Assembly (NCBI RefSeq): GCF_001870485.1 | Contig: NZ_MDKE01000069.1 | Coordinates: 1 to 64,000, forward strand | From: Oceanisphaera psychrotolerans | GTDB taxonomy: Bacteria; Pseudomonadota; Gammaproteobacteria; Enterobacterales; Aeromonadaceae | Reading direction: 5' to 3' | Length of the DNA stretch: 64,000 nt | In this document: positions 9,353 through 17,396 of the stretch, one piece after another | Layout: every line of letters starts with the position of its first letter | Numbering within the stretch: position 1 is the stretch's first letter | Position numbers and translations under genes: made by a program | The notes under the pieces: model-generated | Told to the model about the DNA's origin: nothing | The model's input: only the letters and a program-made list of their open reading frames with translations | The model's database searches: none

Positions 9353-9386
9353 ATGTATTCTGTCCTGCTGGAAGCCGCCAAGAGTA

Positions 9387-9418
9387 AGGCCTTCCAGAAT
9401 GATGCATTCTGAAAGCCT
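9387..9418 (-). promoter_or_regulatory. Pause/antitermination hairpin of the his leader
   Basis: AGGCTTTCAGAATG on the minus strand can pair with CATTCTGGAAGGCCT around a 3-nt loop, about 14 bp with one bulge. It begins at the hisL stop codon, so a ribosome stalled on the His codons would leave it free to refold. This is the expected layout of the 1:2 hairpin in transcription attenuation; I did not compute alternative foldings. Confidence 0.6.
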
Positions 9419-9464
9419 AGTCGGGATGATGATGGTGAAGCTTGGCGTTGAGCAGGAAGTTCAT
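9417..9464 (-). CDS. hisL: his operon leader peptide
   Basis: The 15-codon frame MNFLLNAKLHHHHPD carries four consecutive His codons followed by Pro-Asp and a stop, closely matching the end of E. coli HisL (HHHHHHHPD). It is followed by a pause hairpin and a terminator before hisG. Ribosome stalling at the His codons when charged tRNA-His is scarce should prevent the terminator from forming. It has four His codons instead of seven. The ribosome-binding site is weak. No clear -35/-10 pair could be assigned upstream. Confidence 0.9.
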   Translation of the reverse strand: MNFLLNAKLHHHHPD

Positions 9465-9688
9465 AATAAAGGGTTGGCCTGTGTCTCTCTAAAGGTCTGC
9501 GCTCACCTTAGCAAGCCGGGCCCGGTTTGCCAACCCCGGATCGCAAGAAACTTGCAGCGATGGCGGTGGATGCATACGGGGCTGAATGACATCCCGGATA
9601 ATGCCTTGGTGAACTATAGGGTAAATATCGTTTTTTTCAGTAAATATAAATAATTATTCATGCCATATTGGTGAAATATCTTGTCTGC

Positions 9689-10570
9689 TCAGTCTGGCGT
9701 GGGTAGCAGATGCTCGGCAAACAGCCTGATCTTTTCAATTTCTCCCAGCCGCTCCGGGTAGGCCAGATAATAGCCGTTGGCACTGACCATGCTGTGGGAC
9801 CAGGGCATGATTAGTTCTCCCCTGCTCAGTTCGTCCGCGATCAGAAAACGCGGGAGCAGGGCGATGCCGGCGCCTGCCATGGTGGCCCGGATCAGCATGT
9901 GAAAGGTCTCGAAGCGATTGCCCTGATAACTGTGTTCCGTGGTCAGGCTCTGCGAGGCGAACCAGTCGTGCCAGGACTGGGGGCGTGTAGACAGATGCAG
10001 CAGGCGGTAACGGGTCAGATCGAGCGGAGAAGCCGGGGTCTGGGACTTGAGTAAGCTCGGCGAGCAGGCGGGCACCACCTCTTCATCGAACAGCCGGTGG
10101 CATTCCAGCCCGGGCCAGCTGCCGTGACCGTAGAAAAAGGCGATATCGATACCCTCCTTGTCCAGATCGAAGGTTTCGACCTTTTCGCAGCAGTCCAGGC
10201 TGATATGGGGATGGCGGTCGAGGAAGCTCGTCAACCGGGGGGCCAGCCAGCGGGTACCGAAGGTGGGCAGCGTCGCGATTTTAAGCACATCGAGCTGGTT
10301 GTTGTAGGACATGATGTACTGGGACGACATTTCCAGCTGAGCCAGGATCTTGCGTACTTCGCCGATATAAATGGTGCCTTCCGGGGTCAGGCACAGAGAG
10401 CGCCGTACCCGCCGGAACAGCTTGCGGTTGAGGAAGAATTCAAGCTGAGCGACCTGTTTGCTGACCGCACTCTGGGTCAGGCTGAGTTCGTCTGCCGCAC
10501 GGGTAAAACTGAGGTGCCTGGCGGCGGCTTCAAAACACTGCATGGCAGCAATGGAAGGTAAATAGCGCAT
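9689..10570 (-). CDS. LysR-family transcriptional regulator (GcvA-like)
   Basis: The protein has an N-terminal winged helix-turn-helix (FEAAARHLSFTRAADELSLTQSAVSKQVAQLE) and a C-terminal periplasmic-binding-like effector domain. From the MRYLPSIAAM start it has 293 residues. I chose this ATG because an upstream in-frame ATG overlaps a strong extended -10 (10602-10610) and would leave no leader. It resembles the GcvA branch. It lies downstream of and in the same direction as the TRAP transporter genes, so it may regulate them, but no binding site was identified. Confidence 0.85.
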   Translation of the reverse strand: MRYLPSIAAMQCFEAAARHLSFTRAADELSLTQSAVSKQVAQLEFFLNRKLFRRVRRSLCLTPEGTIYIGEVRKILAQLEMSSQYIMSYNNQLDVLKIATLPTFGTRWLAPRLTSFLDRHPHISLDCCEKVETFDLDKEGIDIAFFYGHGSWPGLECHRLFDEEVVPACSPSLLKSQTPASPLDLTRYRLLHLSTRPQSWHDWFASQSLTTEHSYQGNRFETFHMLIRATMAGAGIALLPRFLIADELSRGELIMPWSHSMVSANGYYLAYPERLGEIEKIRLFAEHLLPTPD

Positions 10571-10601
10571 CAATCCGGCCGACGAGAGGAAAACGTCGCC
10601 C

Positions 10602-10610
10602 ATTATACCA
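10602..10610 (-). promoter_or_regulatory. Extended -10 promoter element upstream of the LysR gene
   Basis: The minus strand reads TGGTATAATG, a perfect TATAAT preceded by TGN. The expected -35 position has no good match, as is common for extended -10 promoters. Transcription would begin about 25 bases before the chosen ATG at 10570. Confidence 0.5.
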
Positions 10611-10666
10611 GTGCCGTTTGGGATTGAGTATCGCCCGGGTTCGAGCTTCGGGGCGAGGGTAGTGTT

Positions 10667-10690
10667 GACCCGGCCGGGAACGGCCGGGTC
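10667..10690 (-). terminator. GC-rich hairpin after the TRAP permease gene
   Basis: GACCCGGCCG and CGGCCGGGTC form a perfect 10-bp stem with a 4-nt loop, 13 bases downstream of the permease stop. No T-tract follows, so its role as a terminator or mRNA 3'-end stabiliser is uncertain. Confidence 0.5.
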
Positions 10691-10702
10691 GATGGGTTAC
10701 CT

Positions 10703-12634
10703 TCAGGCGGTGGTGGCGAGCGCAGGTCGCTGGCGCTGCAACCAGTAACAGACGCCAATCAGCAACAGGCCGCTGCCGGAGCTGATGGCGCCCGGCATGA
10801 CCATGGCCAGGCCGGCGGCAAGCAGCATGGCTCTTTCCGGTAGCGAGGAGGGGCGAATGAAGTAGCCGATCAGCGCACTGCTGATGGCCATCATGCCCAG
10901 CAGCGCGAAGGCGAGCGCCATGGCCAGTTCCGGCAGGTTGACGTCGACCATCACCAGTATCGGGTTGTAGACGAACACATAGGGAATGATAAAGGCGCCG
11001 ATGGCCAGCTTGACCGCGGTGACCCCGGTTTTCATCGGGTTGGCCCGGGCGATACCGGCTCCGGCATAGGCCGCCAGACACACCGGCGGGGTAATGTCAG
11101 CCACGATGCCGAAATAGAACACGAACAGGTGCACGGCAATGGGTGCCAGGCCAAATTCGTTGATCAGCGCCGGCGCCGCTATGGTGGCGGTTACCACGTA
11201 GTTGGCGGTGGTCGGCAGCCCCATGCCCAGTACGATACAGGCGACCATGGTGAAGATCAGCGCCAGGATCAGGGTGCCGTCGGCCAGGTTGATGATACCG
11301 GCGGCAAACTTGGCGCCCAGGCCGGTCATGCCGACCACGCCGGCGATGATACCGGCGGTGGCCACGGCGGCGATCACCGGCAGGGCGACCCGTGCACCCT
11401 GCTCAAGCAGCGACAGCAGCGATTTGGGCGAGAGTCGGGTTTCCTTTTTCACCATGCTCACAATCAGCGCGGCGGCGATGCCGAGCAGGGCGGCGCGCTG
11501 GGCGGTAAAACCGGCGAGGATGGTGCCGACCACCACCACCAGTGGCAGCAGCATGTAGCCCTGGCGCTTGAGCAAGCCGAGTTTGCTCGGCAGCTGATCC
11601 TTGGGAATACCCAGAATGCCCTGTTTCTTGGCTTCGAAGTGGGCGCCGATGAAGATGCCGCTGAAGTAGAGAATGGCCGGAATAATGGCGGCCATCATGA
11701 TTTCGGCATAAGACACGCCGATATACTCCACCATGATAAAGGCGGCGGCCCCCATCAGTGGCGGCATGATCTGGCCCCCGGTAGAGGCGGCGGCTTCGCT
11801 GGCGGCGGCAAATTCGGGCTTGAAGCCGGCTTTCTTCATCATCGGAATGGTGAAGGAGCCGGAGGCGACGGTGTTGCCGACCGAGCTGCCGGAAATCATG
11901 CCCTGAAAGGCGCTGGCGATGACGGCGGCCTTGGCGCTGCCGCCGGTATAGCGGCCGGTGCAGGCAAAAGCCAGATCATTGAAGAACTGACCCACGCCGG
12001 TGCGGGTCAGTACCACGCCGAAGAACAGGAACAGGAAGATAAACTTGGCCGAAATCTGGATGGGCGTGCCAAAAATACCACTTTCCCGGAACCACAGGCT
12101 GACCGAGACATCGGTCATCTCGAAACCGGGATGGGACAGAATACGGGTCGGGATGAAGTTGCCGAACAAGGCATAGGCGATGGCGAGCGAGGCGACGATG
12201 ACGATGGGCATGCCCACGGTACGCCGGGTCGCTTCCAGCACGAACAGCACGCCGAGAATGGAAATGACCAGGTCAAATGTCGAGTAGCCGGTGATACGGC
12301 CCTGCAGGATCTCGTTGAAGAACAGGATCTTGTAATAGGCGGCGAAGGTGGCGACGAAGGCCAGAATCACGTCATACCAGGCCACGCCATTGCGCTTGAT
12401 GCCATGGCGGCTGGCCGGATACAGCAAAAATATCATGCCCAGTGCCAGCCCGAGGTGGACCGCGCCCTGCTTCTGGGTGGGCAGGGTGCCGAAGTAGCCG
12501 GTATAGAGGTGGAAGCTGGTCAGGGCGACGGCAAACAGGGTGACTATCCAGCCCCAGCGACCGATATTTTTTCTGAAGGCCGACTCTTTGTCGTATTTTT
12601 CGAGCAGTGCTTCTGGTGTTTGAGTGTTATCCAT
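10703..12634 (-). CDS. TRAP transporter permease, fused small and large subunits (TAXI type)
   Basis: This 643-residue membrane protein is the DctQ-DctM fusion typical of TAXI-TRAP systems. Roughly the first 170 residues hold the small-subunit-like segments, followed by the large subunit with about 12 membrane helices and motifs such as GMISGSSVGNTVASGSFTIPMMKKAGF, AASTGGQIMPPLMGAAAF, GMGLPTTANYVV and ADITPPVCLAAYA. It would drive Na+- or H+-coupled uptake of a small organic acid delivered by the binding protein encoded 70 bp upstream (12704-13702). A terminator-like hairpin lies between the two genes. The substrate is unknown. Confidence 0.93.
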   Translation of the reverse strand: MDNTQTPEALLEKYDKESAFRKNIGRWGWIVTLFAVALTSFHLYTGYFGTLPTQKQGAVHLGLALGMIFLLYPASRHGIKRNGVAWYDVILAFVATFAAYYKILFFNEILQGRITGYSTFDLVISILGVLFVLEATRRTVGMPIVIVASLAIAYALFGNFIPTRILSHPGFEMTDVSVSLWFRESGIFGTPIQISAKFIFLFLFFGVVLTRTGVGQFFNDLAFACTGRYTGGSAKAAVIASAFQGMISGSSVGNTVASGSFTIPMMKKAGFKPEFAAASEAAASTGGQIMPPLMGAAAFIMVEYIGVSYAEIMMAAIIPAILYFSGIFIGAHFEAKKQGILGIPKDQLPSKLGLLKRQGYMLLPLVVVVGTILAGFTAQRAALLGIAAALIVSMVKKETRLSPKSLLSLLEQGARVALPVIAAVATAGIIAGVVGMTGLGAKFAAGIINLADGTLILALIFTMVACIVLGMGLPTTANYVVTATIAAPALINEFGLAPIAVHLFVFYFGIVADITPPVCLAAYAGAGIARANPMKTGVTAVKLAIGAFIIPYVFVYNPILVMVDVNLPELAMALAFALLGMMAISSALIGYFIRPSSLPERAMLLAAGLAMVMPGAISSGSGLLLIGVCYWLQRQRPALATTA

Positions 12635-12651
12635 TGCAGATATCCATTAGC

Positions 12652-12685
12652 CAAATAAAAAGAGGCGGGCACGAGTGCCCACCTC
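12652..12685 (-). terminator. Intercistronic attenuating terminator between binding protein and permease
   Basis: On the minus strand GAGGTGGGCAC, a 2-nt loop and GTGCCCGCCTC (11 bp) are followed by TTTTTATTT. Such leaky terminators between binding-protein and membrane-subunit genes make the binding protein more abundant than the permease. Confidence 0.75.
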
Positions 12686-12703
12686 AATCCAAACCGGGAG
12701 GAT

Positions 12704-13702
12704 TTAGTTCCCTTTGATGCTCTCGAAAGAAGAGACTTTGTTGCTTGAACGGCTGACGATCTGAACCACTTCCGGGTAAATCTGACCGATGAAAGCGGCG
12801 TTATCGACCGGCGAGCCTTCGAATTCGGCCTTGCCTTCGAGGGCGTTACGGGCCGGTACGTGAACCGACATGCCGAGATCCATCTTGCCGTCGCGGATGC
12901 TGACCAGGTTTTCGATGGAGGCACTGGTTTCTACGTTGGTGAAGTTGGCGCCGGGAATATTGTTGTTCCAGGTGGTGGCAATTTCGCCGCCCAGCGGGTA
13001 ATAGGTGCCGCCCTGGCTGCCGGTGCCGAGAATAAACTCGTGTTTGGCGGTGATGTCGCCGAGCTCTGCTACCGGCATATTCACGGTCAGGCCTTTCTCT
13101 TCATAGAAACGCTTGGCACCCGGGTGGATTTTGAGTGCATCGCCACCGTTGAGGGCGTGTTCCAGAGTCAGGAACTTGGCCTGGGAATGGGTGATTTGAT
13201 CGGCCTGGTCGTACATGACCTTGGCCAGCTGGTAGCCCATTTCTTCGTTGATGGTGTTGGTATTGCCCATCATGACGGCGAAGGCGGCGATGGTCTGCAC
13301 GTCCTTGTCCAGGAACTTGTAGCTGTCTTTGGTAATGGTAAAGCGGCGGTAGTCGCTGTTTTTCTCGATGTTGTCCACCACTTCATCGGACAGGCTCAGC
13401 ATTACCACGTCACCGGAGGAAGCCTGCAGGCTTTCGATGCTGCCGGCCGGCAGACCCATGATGCCCATGGAAATATCGATGTTGCCATCCTGCACGCCGT
13501 CCAGGGCGTCACCGAAGCGCTCCTGATATGCGTTGAAATCGCCGTCTTCGATGCCGTAGGCGCCCAGTACCATGCGCGATACCTTCTGGGTGGTGCTGGC
13601 GGCGGGACCGACGGCAATATTGGCCTTGCTGCCACCGGCGTCACAGCCGATCAGTGCGGTGGTCAGAGTCAGGGTGGCGGCAGCCAGTAAAGTCTTCTTC
13701 AT
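12704..13702 (-). CDS. TAXI-family TRAP solute-binding protein, apparently circularly permuted lipoprotein
   Basis: From the chosen ATG at 13702 the product has 332 residues. It starts with a lipoprotein signal MKKTLLAAATLTLTTALIGC, with Asp directly after the lipid-modified Cys. Residues about 25-215 (SKANIAVGPAASTTQ, YQERFGDALDGVQDGNID, KIHPGAKRFYEEKGL) match what is normally the C-terminal part of TAXI proteins. Residues about 230-332 (FILGTGSQGGTYYPLGGEIA, NLVSIRDGKMDLGMSVH, PEVVQIVSRSSNKV and final SFESIKG) match the normal N-terminal part. The break falls at the hinge usually written DLKGK-RVxVG. The product should bind a carboxylate-type ligand and pass it to the permease. Length and ligand-lobe content are otherwise normal. 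The permutation is read from remembered family motifs, not from a computed alignment. Confidence 0.88.
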   Translation of the reverse strand: MKKTLLAAATLTLTTALIGCDAGGSKANIAVGPAASTTQKVSRMVLGAYGIEDGDFNAYQERFGDALDGVQDGNIDISMGIMGLPAGSIESLQASSGDVVMLSLSDEVVDNIEKNSDYRRFTITKDSYKFLDKDVQTIAAFAVMMGNTNTINEEMGYQLAKVMYDQADQITHSQAKFLTLEHALNGGDALKIHPGAKRFYEEKGLTVNMPVAELGDITAKHEFILGTGSQGGTYYPLGGEIATTWNNNIPGANFTNVETSASIENLVSIRDGKMDLGMSVHVPARNALEGKAEFEGSPVDNAAFIGQIYPEVVQIVSRSSNKVSSFESIKGN

Positions 13703-14011
13703 GGGTTCAATATCCTTATCAGCCGAGCGTTCTGCCATTTCATCGTCAATGTCAGCCGATGGCTGTTGATGTCTGGTGTGCGCCGGCCTTGTTGTGGTTT
13801 TGTGTTGCGTTCGTAAACGGCGGGGAAGGTTCTCATTGTTGATTGTTACAGATCAAACGAAAAAAAGTCATGTATCTATTCCTTACTTTCGGTCATTTAA
13901 TGGTTTTTTATTCTATTTCTGATTTATTTTTCAGCGATTGCGGTGACCGTTGTGTTTTTACGTGGTGTTTTATCTGGGCGCTTTGTCTGGGTATTTGAGG
14001 CGGGTAATACC
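13703..14011. other. Promoter region of the TRAP operon, no gene seen
   Basis: This AT-richer 309-bp stretch separates the binding-protein gene from the terminator of the next gene. It must hold the TRAP promoter and any regulator site. I could not assign a convincing -35/-10 pair or an operator. Confidence 0.4.
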
Positions 14012-14046
14012 TAAAGGAAAAGGCAGCCCGCACGCTGGGGCTGCCG
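14012..14046 (-). terminator. Rho-independent terminator of the 2-oxoadipate dioxygenase gene
   Basis: On the minus strand GGCAGCCC, an 8-nt loop and GGGCTGCC are followed by TTTTCCTTT, 20 bases after the stop codon at 14066-14068. Confidence 0.8.
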
Positions 14047-14065
14047 TTTCATGCCGGGTTTTATC

Positions 14066-15433
14066 TCAGGCGCCGAGGGCCTGAAGGACCTGGCGGGCGG
14101 AGTCGTCCTGCAGGGTGGCATAGAGGGCGAACTCATCCCTCACCGGACAGCCCAGGGCCTGCTCGAAGGCGGCCTGATTGGCATTCTGGGCATAGGCCTG
14201 GTGGTGGGTGCCGCCCAGGTTGGACTGGAAGATACCGGCGGCGCTGACCGGCAGAAAGTCTTCATAGGTGATGGGGGTGGCCTGTACCAGGCCGGCCTCG
14301 ATCAGGGCGTTCAGATCGCCGCCGGCGCCACCATGCCCGGCCTGCTGGCGGCCGGCCTCGGTCAGGCTGTAACGGAAATAGCCCAGCTGTTGTGTGCGCA
14401 GGCTGTGTTCATCGTCCGGGAAATCGGCGAAGGCGGCGGCCAGCTGGCGCTGATGGGTCTCGTTATCGGCCTGAGCCGGTGCCTGCCGCGAGCGGTTCAG
14501 CAGCTCGTCGTAGAGGGCGCGACCCTTGGGCGTGAGTGCCATGCCGCGCTGTTCGATTTCACCGAAACGAGCAGTATGGGTACCGGCCTGGTCACCGGCA
14601 AAGTGAATCGCTTCCTCCAGGGCGGTAAAGCTGGTCTGGCGCAGCAAAATGGGACAACGACGGCGGGGCGGCCCTTCGATCACCGCCTTGGGGTTGATGC
14701 CGACGGCGGGCATCTGCTGCTGAACGGTGTCGATGTCCAGGGTTCTCGGGGTCAGGTGATTGATATGCGGACCACGGAAGCAGACAACGTCGGCAATCAG
14801 ACGATGAGCGTCCTGCAGGGCCTGATAGGTGGCCAGGTCGACGGTGGCGTGCTGATGCCAGCGGAAGGTTTCCAGTACTTCGGCCACAAACTGCCGGGCC
14901 TGGTCCGCAGTCAGGCCACCCTGCTCTTCGGCCTGGGCGACCAGCTTCCGTGCCGTGGCGGTAAAGATGTCGCGCCGGGCCAGTATCTCTGCCGCCTGGG
15001 CCCGCAGGGCATCATCGGCTATCAGCTCCAGCCGTAGCAGGGAGGTGAAGATGCGGAACGGGTTGTGGCGCAACGAGGCTTCATCGACGGGGCGGAAAGC
15101 GGTGGAATGTACCGGAACCCCGGCCTCGGACAAGTCGTAGTAGCTGACCGGATACATGCCCATGATGGCGAAAATCCGGCGCAGCATGTTGAGTTCGGCG
15201 GCAGTGCCTACCCGGATGGCGCCATGGCGTTCCAGGCTGAGCCGTTCCAGCTCGCCGTTGTCCTGCAGTTGCTGTTGCAGCGCGGGCTCGCCGGCCAGTG
15301 TCTGCTCGTTGACCTCGGCGACCAGCTGCATCAGAGTGCCGTATTGGGGCACCTCCTGCTGATACATACGGGACATGGATGTGGAAAACAGGGTACGGAT
15401 ATCGTCTGCGGGCAGAAAATGTTCGAGCGCCAT
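14066..15433 (-). CDS. 2-oxoadipate dioxygenase/decarboxylase family protein (YdcJ/HglS, DUF1338)
   Basis: The 455-residue protein begins MALEHFLPADDIRTLFSTSMSRMYQQEVP, the usual start of the DUF1338/YdcJ family, with AAAGGA about ten bases upstream. Family members are Fe(II)-dependent vicinal-oxygen-chelate-like enzymes that convert 2-oxoadipate to D-2-hydroxyglutarate in lysine catabolism. Motifs include GVPVHSTAFRPVDE, RGPHINHLTPRTLDID, the Arg-rich EGPPRRRCPILLRQTSF and YEDFLPVSAAGIFQSN. It lies upstream of, and codirectional with, the TRAP genes but is separated by its own terminator. The enzymatic call follows the characterised Pseudomonas HglS. Confidence 0.85.
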   Translation of the reverse strand: MALEHFLPADDIRTLFSTSMSRMYQQEVPQYGTLMQLVAEVNEQTLAGEPALQQQLQDNGELERLSLERHGAIRVGTAAELNMLRRIFAIMGMYPVSYYDLSEAGVPVHSTAFRPVDEASLRHNPFRIFTSLLRLELIADDALRAQAAEILARRDIFTATARKLVAQAEEQGGLTADQARQFVAEVLETFRWHQHATVDLATYQALQDAHRLIADVVCFRGPHINHLTPRTLDIDTVQQQMPAVGINPKAVIEGPPRRRCPILLRQTSFTALEEAIHFAGDQAGTHTARFGEIEQRGMALTPKGRALYDELLNRSRQAPAQADNETHQRQLAAAFADFPDDEHSLRTQQLGYFRYSLTEAGRQQAGHGGAGGDLNALIEAGLVQATPITYEDFLPVSAAGIFQSNLGGTHHQAYAQNANQAAFEQALGCPVRDEFALYATLQDDSARQVLQALGA

Positions 15434-15576
15434 GATGGTAATGTCCTTTGACCAATGAGCCAGTGAATATCCCTGCACCTTAATGCCACAGGGATAGACA
15501 TGACAAACGGCAACTGCTCGTGAATCCATTCCAAACAGGAATGGATTGGCGTCGGGGGGCGTTCGATCGTGCCGGC

Positions 15577-16305
15577 TCAGGCGTGCTGGTGAATGGTGAC
15601 CGCCTGGTAGGCCTGAATAATATGCTGAACCTCAGATTCCTGTCCGCGCTGCATTCTTTGGTAATGGCCGAGGGTACGGTTCAGGTAACGGCGGGCGGTG
15701 TCGGCTTGTTCGGGAGTGTGGGCATGCCATATCTGCTCGCCGACGGCACTCACCCTGCTTCGGTGTGGTATGTCGTCGCGCCGGGACGAGACCAGCAGCA
15801 ACTCGTAGAAGCGCCGGTTTTCTTCCAGCAGCCGCTCTTGCAGCAGATGAAAGTCCAGCCGGTTCAGCTGCTGTCGCAAGGTGAATTGATGATGGACGGG
15901 GCAGAGCAGGAAGTCGATGCTGGCGCCGGGGTTGGCCCGATGAATCGCGGTAACGAGGCGTACCATCAAATCACCGCCCACGCCGGCGATAATCACCAGG
16001 TGCTTTCCGTCATGGCGAGAGAGTGGCAATGCGGCCACATCGAGACAGTGGACCCGCCATTCGGATACGGAGGATGACGGGGGGCGTGACGCATTCGGTG
16101 CCATATCAGGGTAAAAGTGATGCAGTTTGGTTTCCAGCTCGCGCATCAGCTCGGGCACGATATCCACGAAGTGGATACGGGGCGCCGCCTGGCGTGACAA
16201 TAAGCTGGCACCCAGGAGGCCATGGTCACAACAACAGTCCCAGATATGGGTATAGCCGGAGGTGATCATGGCTTCAATGTGTGAGAGTCGCTTGCCAATT
16301 TTCAT
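15577..16305 (-). CDS. TrmK-like tRNA (adenine-N1) methyltransferase family protein (COG2384)
   Basis: The 242-residue protein opens with KIGKRLSHIEAMI and an AdoMet-binding motif I variant, HIWDCCCDHGLLGASLL. VDIVPELM follows (motif II) and then VIIAGVGGDLMVRLV. This matches the COG2384/TrmK group that methylates A22 of tRNA in Gram-positives; in gammaproteobacteria the function is less established. The terminal part, from about residue 190, is a helical tail. It stands alone between the oxoadipate gene and a divergent ZIP transporter gene. Confidence 0.75.
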   Translation of the reverse strand: MKIGKRLSHIEAMITSGYTHIWDCCCDHGLLGASLLSRQAAPRIHFVDIVPELMRELETKLHHFYPDMAPNASRPPSSSVSEWRVHCLDVAALPLSRHDGKHLVIIAGVGGDLMVRLVTAIHRANPGASIDFLLCPVHHQFTLRQQLNRLDFHLLQERLLEENRRFYELLLVSSRRDDIPHRSRVSAVGEQIWHAHTPEQADTARRYLNRTLGHYQRMQRGQESEVQHIIQAYQAVTIHQHA

Positions 16306-16523
16306 ATTAAGCTTCTGTTTTATAATGTTTTTATATGCATGTTGATGGCGGTGGTACGAACGGAAACAGCCTGCCCCCGTGTTACCGGGTCGCCCAGTAT
16401 ATCAGCGCGAGCTGCCTGCGTATCGACCCAGAGAGCGGTGCCGGTATTGGCGCAGTGATGGCAATGGCGGTCGGGGTGTGGTAGCAAAGCGTAATAAACA
16501 GCGGATTCATATGAGGGTAAGCG

Positions 16524-17240
16524 ATGCTGGATATCATGGTAATACTGGGGCTGACGCTGATGGCGGGCATGGCCATGCCGCTCGGAGCCCTGATCGGCAG
16601 CAAGGAGCACATACACCCGGACTGGCTGGAAAACGAGTTTCGTCATTCGGTGGTGGCGTTTGGCGGCGGCGCGCTGTTGTCGGCGGTGGCGCTGGTGCTG
16701 GTACCCGATGGGGCGACCAGCCTCGACACGATGTCGGCGGCCCTGTATTTCTGTGGCGGTGGTCTGGCGTTCATGGTACTGGATGTATTGCTGTTCAGGA
16801 TGAATACCCCGGCCAGTCAGCTGGCGGCCATGTTGTCGGATTTTATCCCCGAGTCGCTGGCGCTGGGGGCGGCCCTGGCGCTGGGCAGTACCAGCAGCGC
16901 CCTGCTGCTGGCCGGCTTGATGGCGTTGCAGAACATACCGGAAGGGTTTAATGCCTATCGGGAGCTTGGCGAGTCTGCTTATTATCGCGGACGTACGGTG
17001 ATCATCCTGTTTGTCTTGATGGCGTTGTTGGGGCCGGTGGCGGGCATCTCCGGTTATATCTGGCTGGCGGACTCCCCGATGCTGGTGGCCGGTATCATGC
17101 TGTTTGCCGCCGGCGGTATTCTCTATTCGGTGTTTCAGGACATCGCCCCCCAGGCGGTGCTCGAAAAACACTGGGCCCCGCCCATGGGGGCGGTACTGGG
17201 CTTCGTGTTGGGCATGGTGGGGCATATGCTGACCAGATAA
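16524..17240 (+). CDS. ZIP-family metal transporter
   Basis: The 238-residue inner-membrane protein has about eight hydrophobic segments. It contains the conserved metal-binding helices of ZIP permeases: DFIPESLALGAALALG near residue 110 and ALQNIPEGFNAY near residue 145. It probably imports Zn2+ or another divalent cation. The start is preceded by GAGGGTAAGCG. It is monocistronic, with a hairpin 50 bp downstream. No metal-responsive operator was recognised in 16306-16523. Confidence 0.87.
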   Translation: MLDIMVILGLTLMAGMAMPLGALIGSKEHIHPDWLENEFRHSVVAFGGGALLSAVALVLVPDGATSLDTMSAALYFCGGGLAFMVLDVLLFRMNTPASQLAAMLSDFIPESLALGAALALGSTSSALLLAGLMALQNIPEGFNAYRELGESAYYRGRTVIILFVLMALLGPVAGISGYIWLADSPMLVAGIMLFAAGGILYSVFQDIAPQAVLEKHWAPPMGAVLGFVLGMVGHMLTR

Positions 17241-17290
17241 ACAAAGCCCAGCGTTAAATGGCAACAAGGACAGGAGACTGGGCCAGGTAA

Positions 17291-17314
17291 AGAGGCGACG
17301 GGGTCGTCGCCTCT
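17291..17314 (+). terminator. Perfect hairpin between ZIP transporter and yoaA
   Basis: AGAGGCGACG and CGTCGCCTCT form a perfect 10-bp stem around GGGT. No T-tract follows on the plus strand, so termination may be inefficient or factor-dependent. Confidence 0.45.
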
Positions 17315-17396
17315 GACCGCTAAAACGGAACAGTCGGCTGCCGTGTCGGGCCCGCTTTTGTTATCATGCCTTTTTCACCGACGAGACTCGCCAGCC

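Noticed and set aside
11129-12658. 509-codon open frame opposite the TRAP permease
   Set aside because: Composition is a mirror of the GC-rich permease gene; no known protein pattern.
12704-13738. Binding-protein start at 13738 (12 residues longer)
   Set aside because: The extension MAERSADKDIEP would precede and mask a perfect lipoprotein signal; the ATG at 13702 has AAGGA upstream.
16320-17267. 315-codon open frame opposite the ZIP transporter gene
   Set aside because: The plus-strand frame has clear ZIP motifs and a ribosome-binding site; the reverse frame is basic low-complexity sequence.
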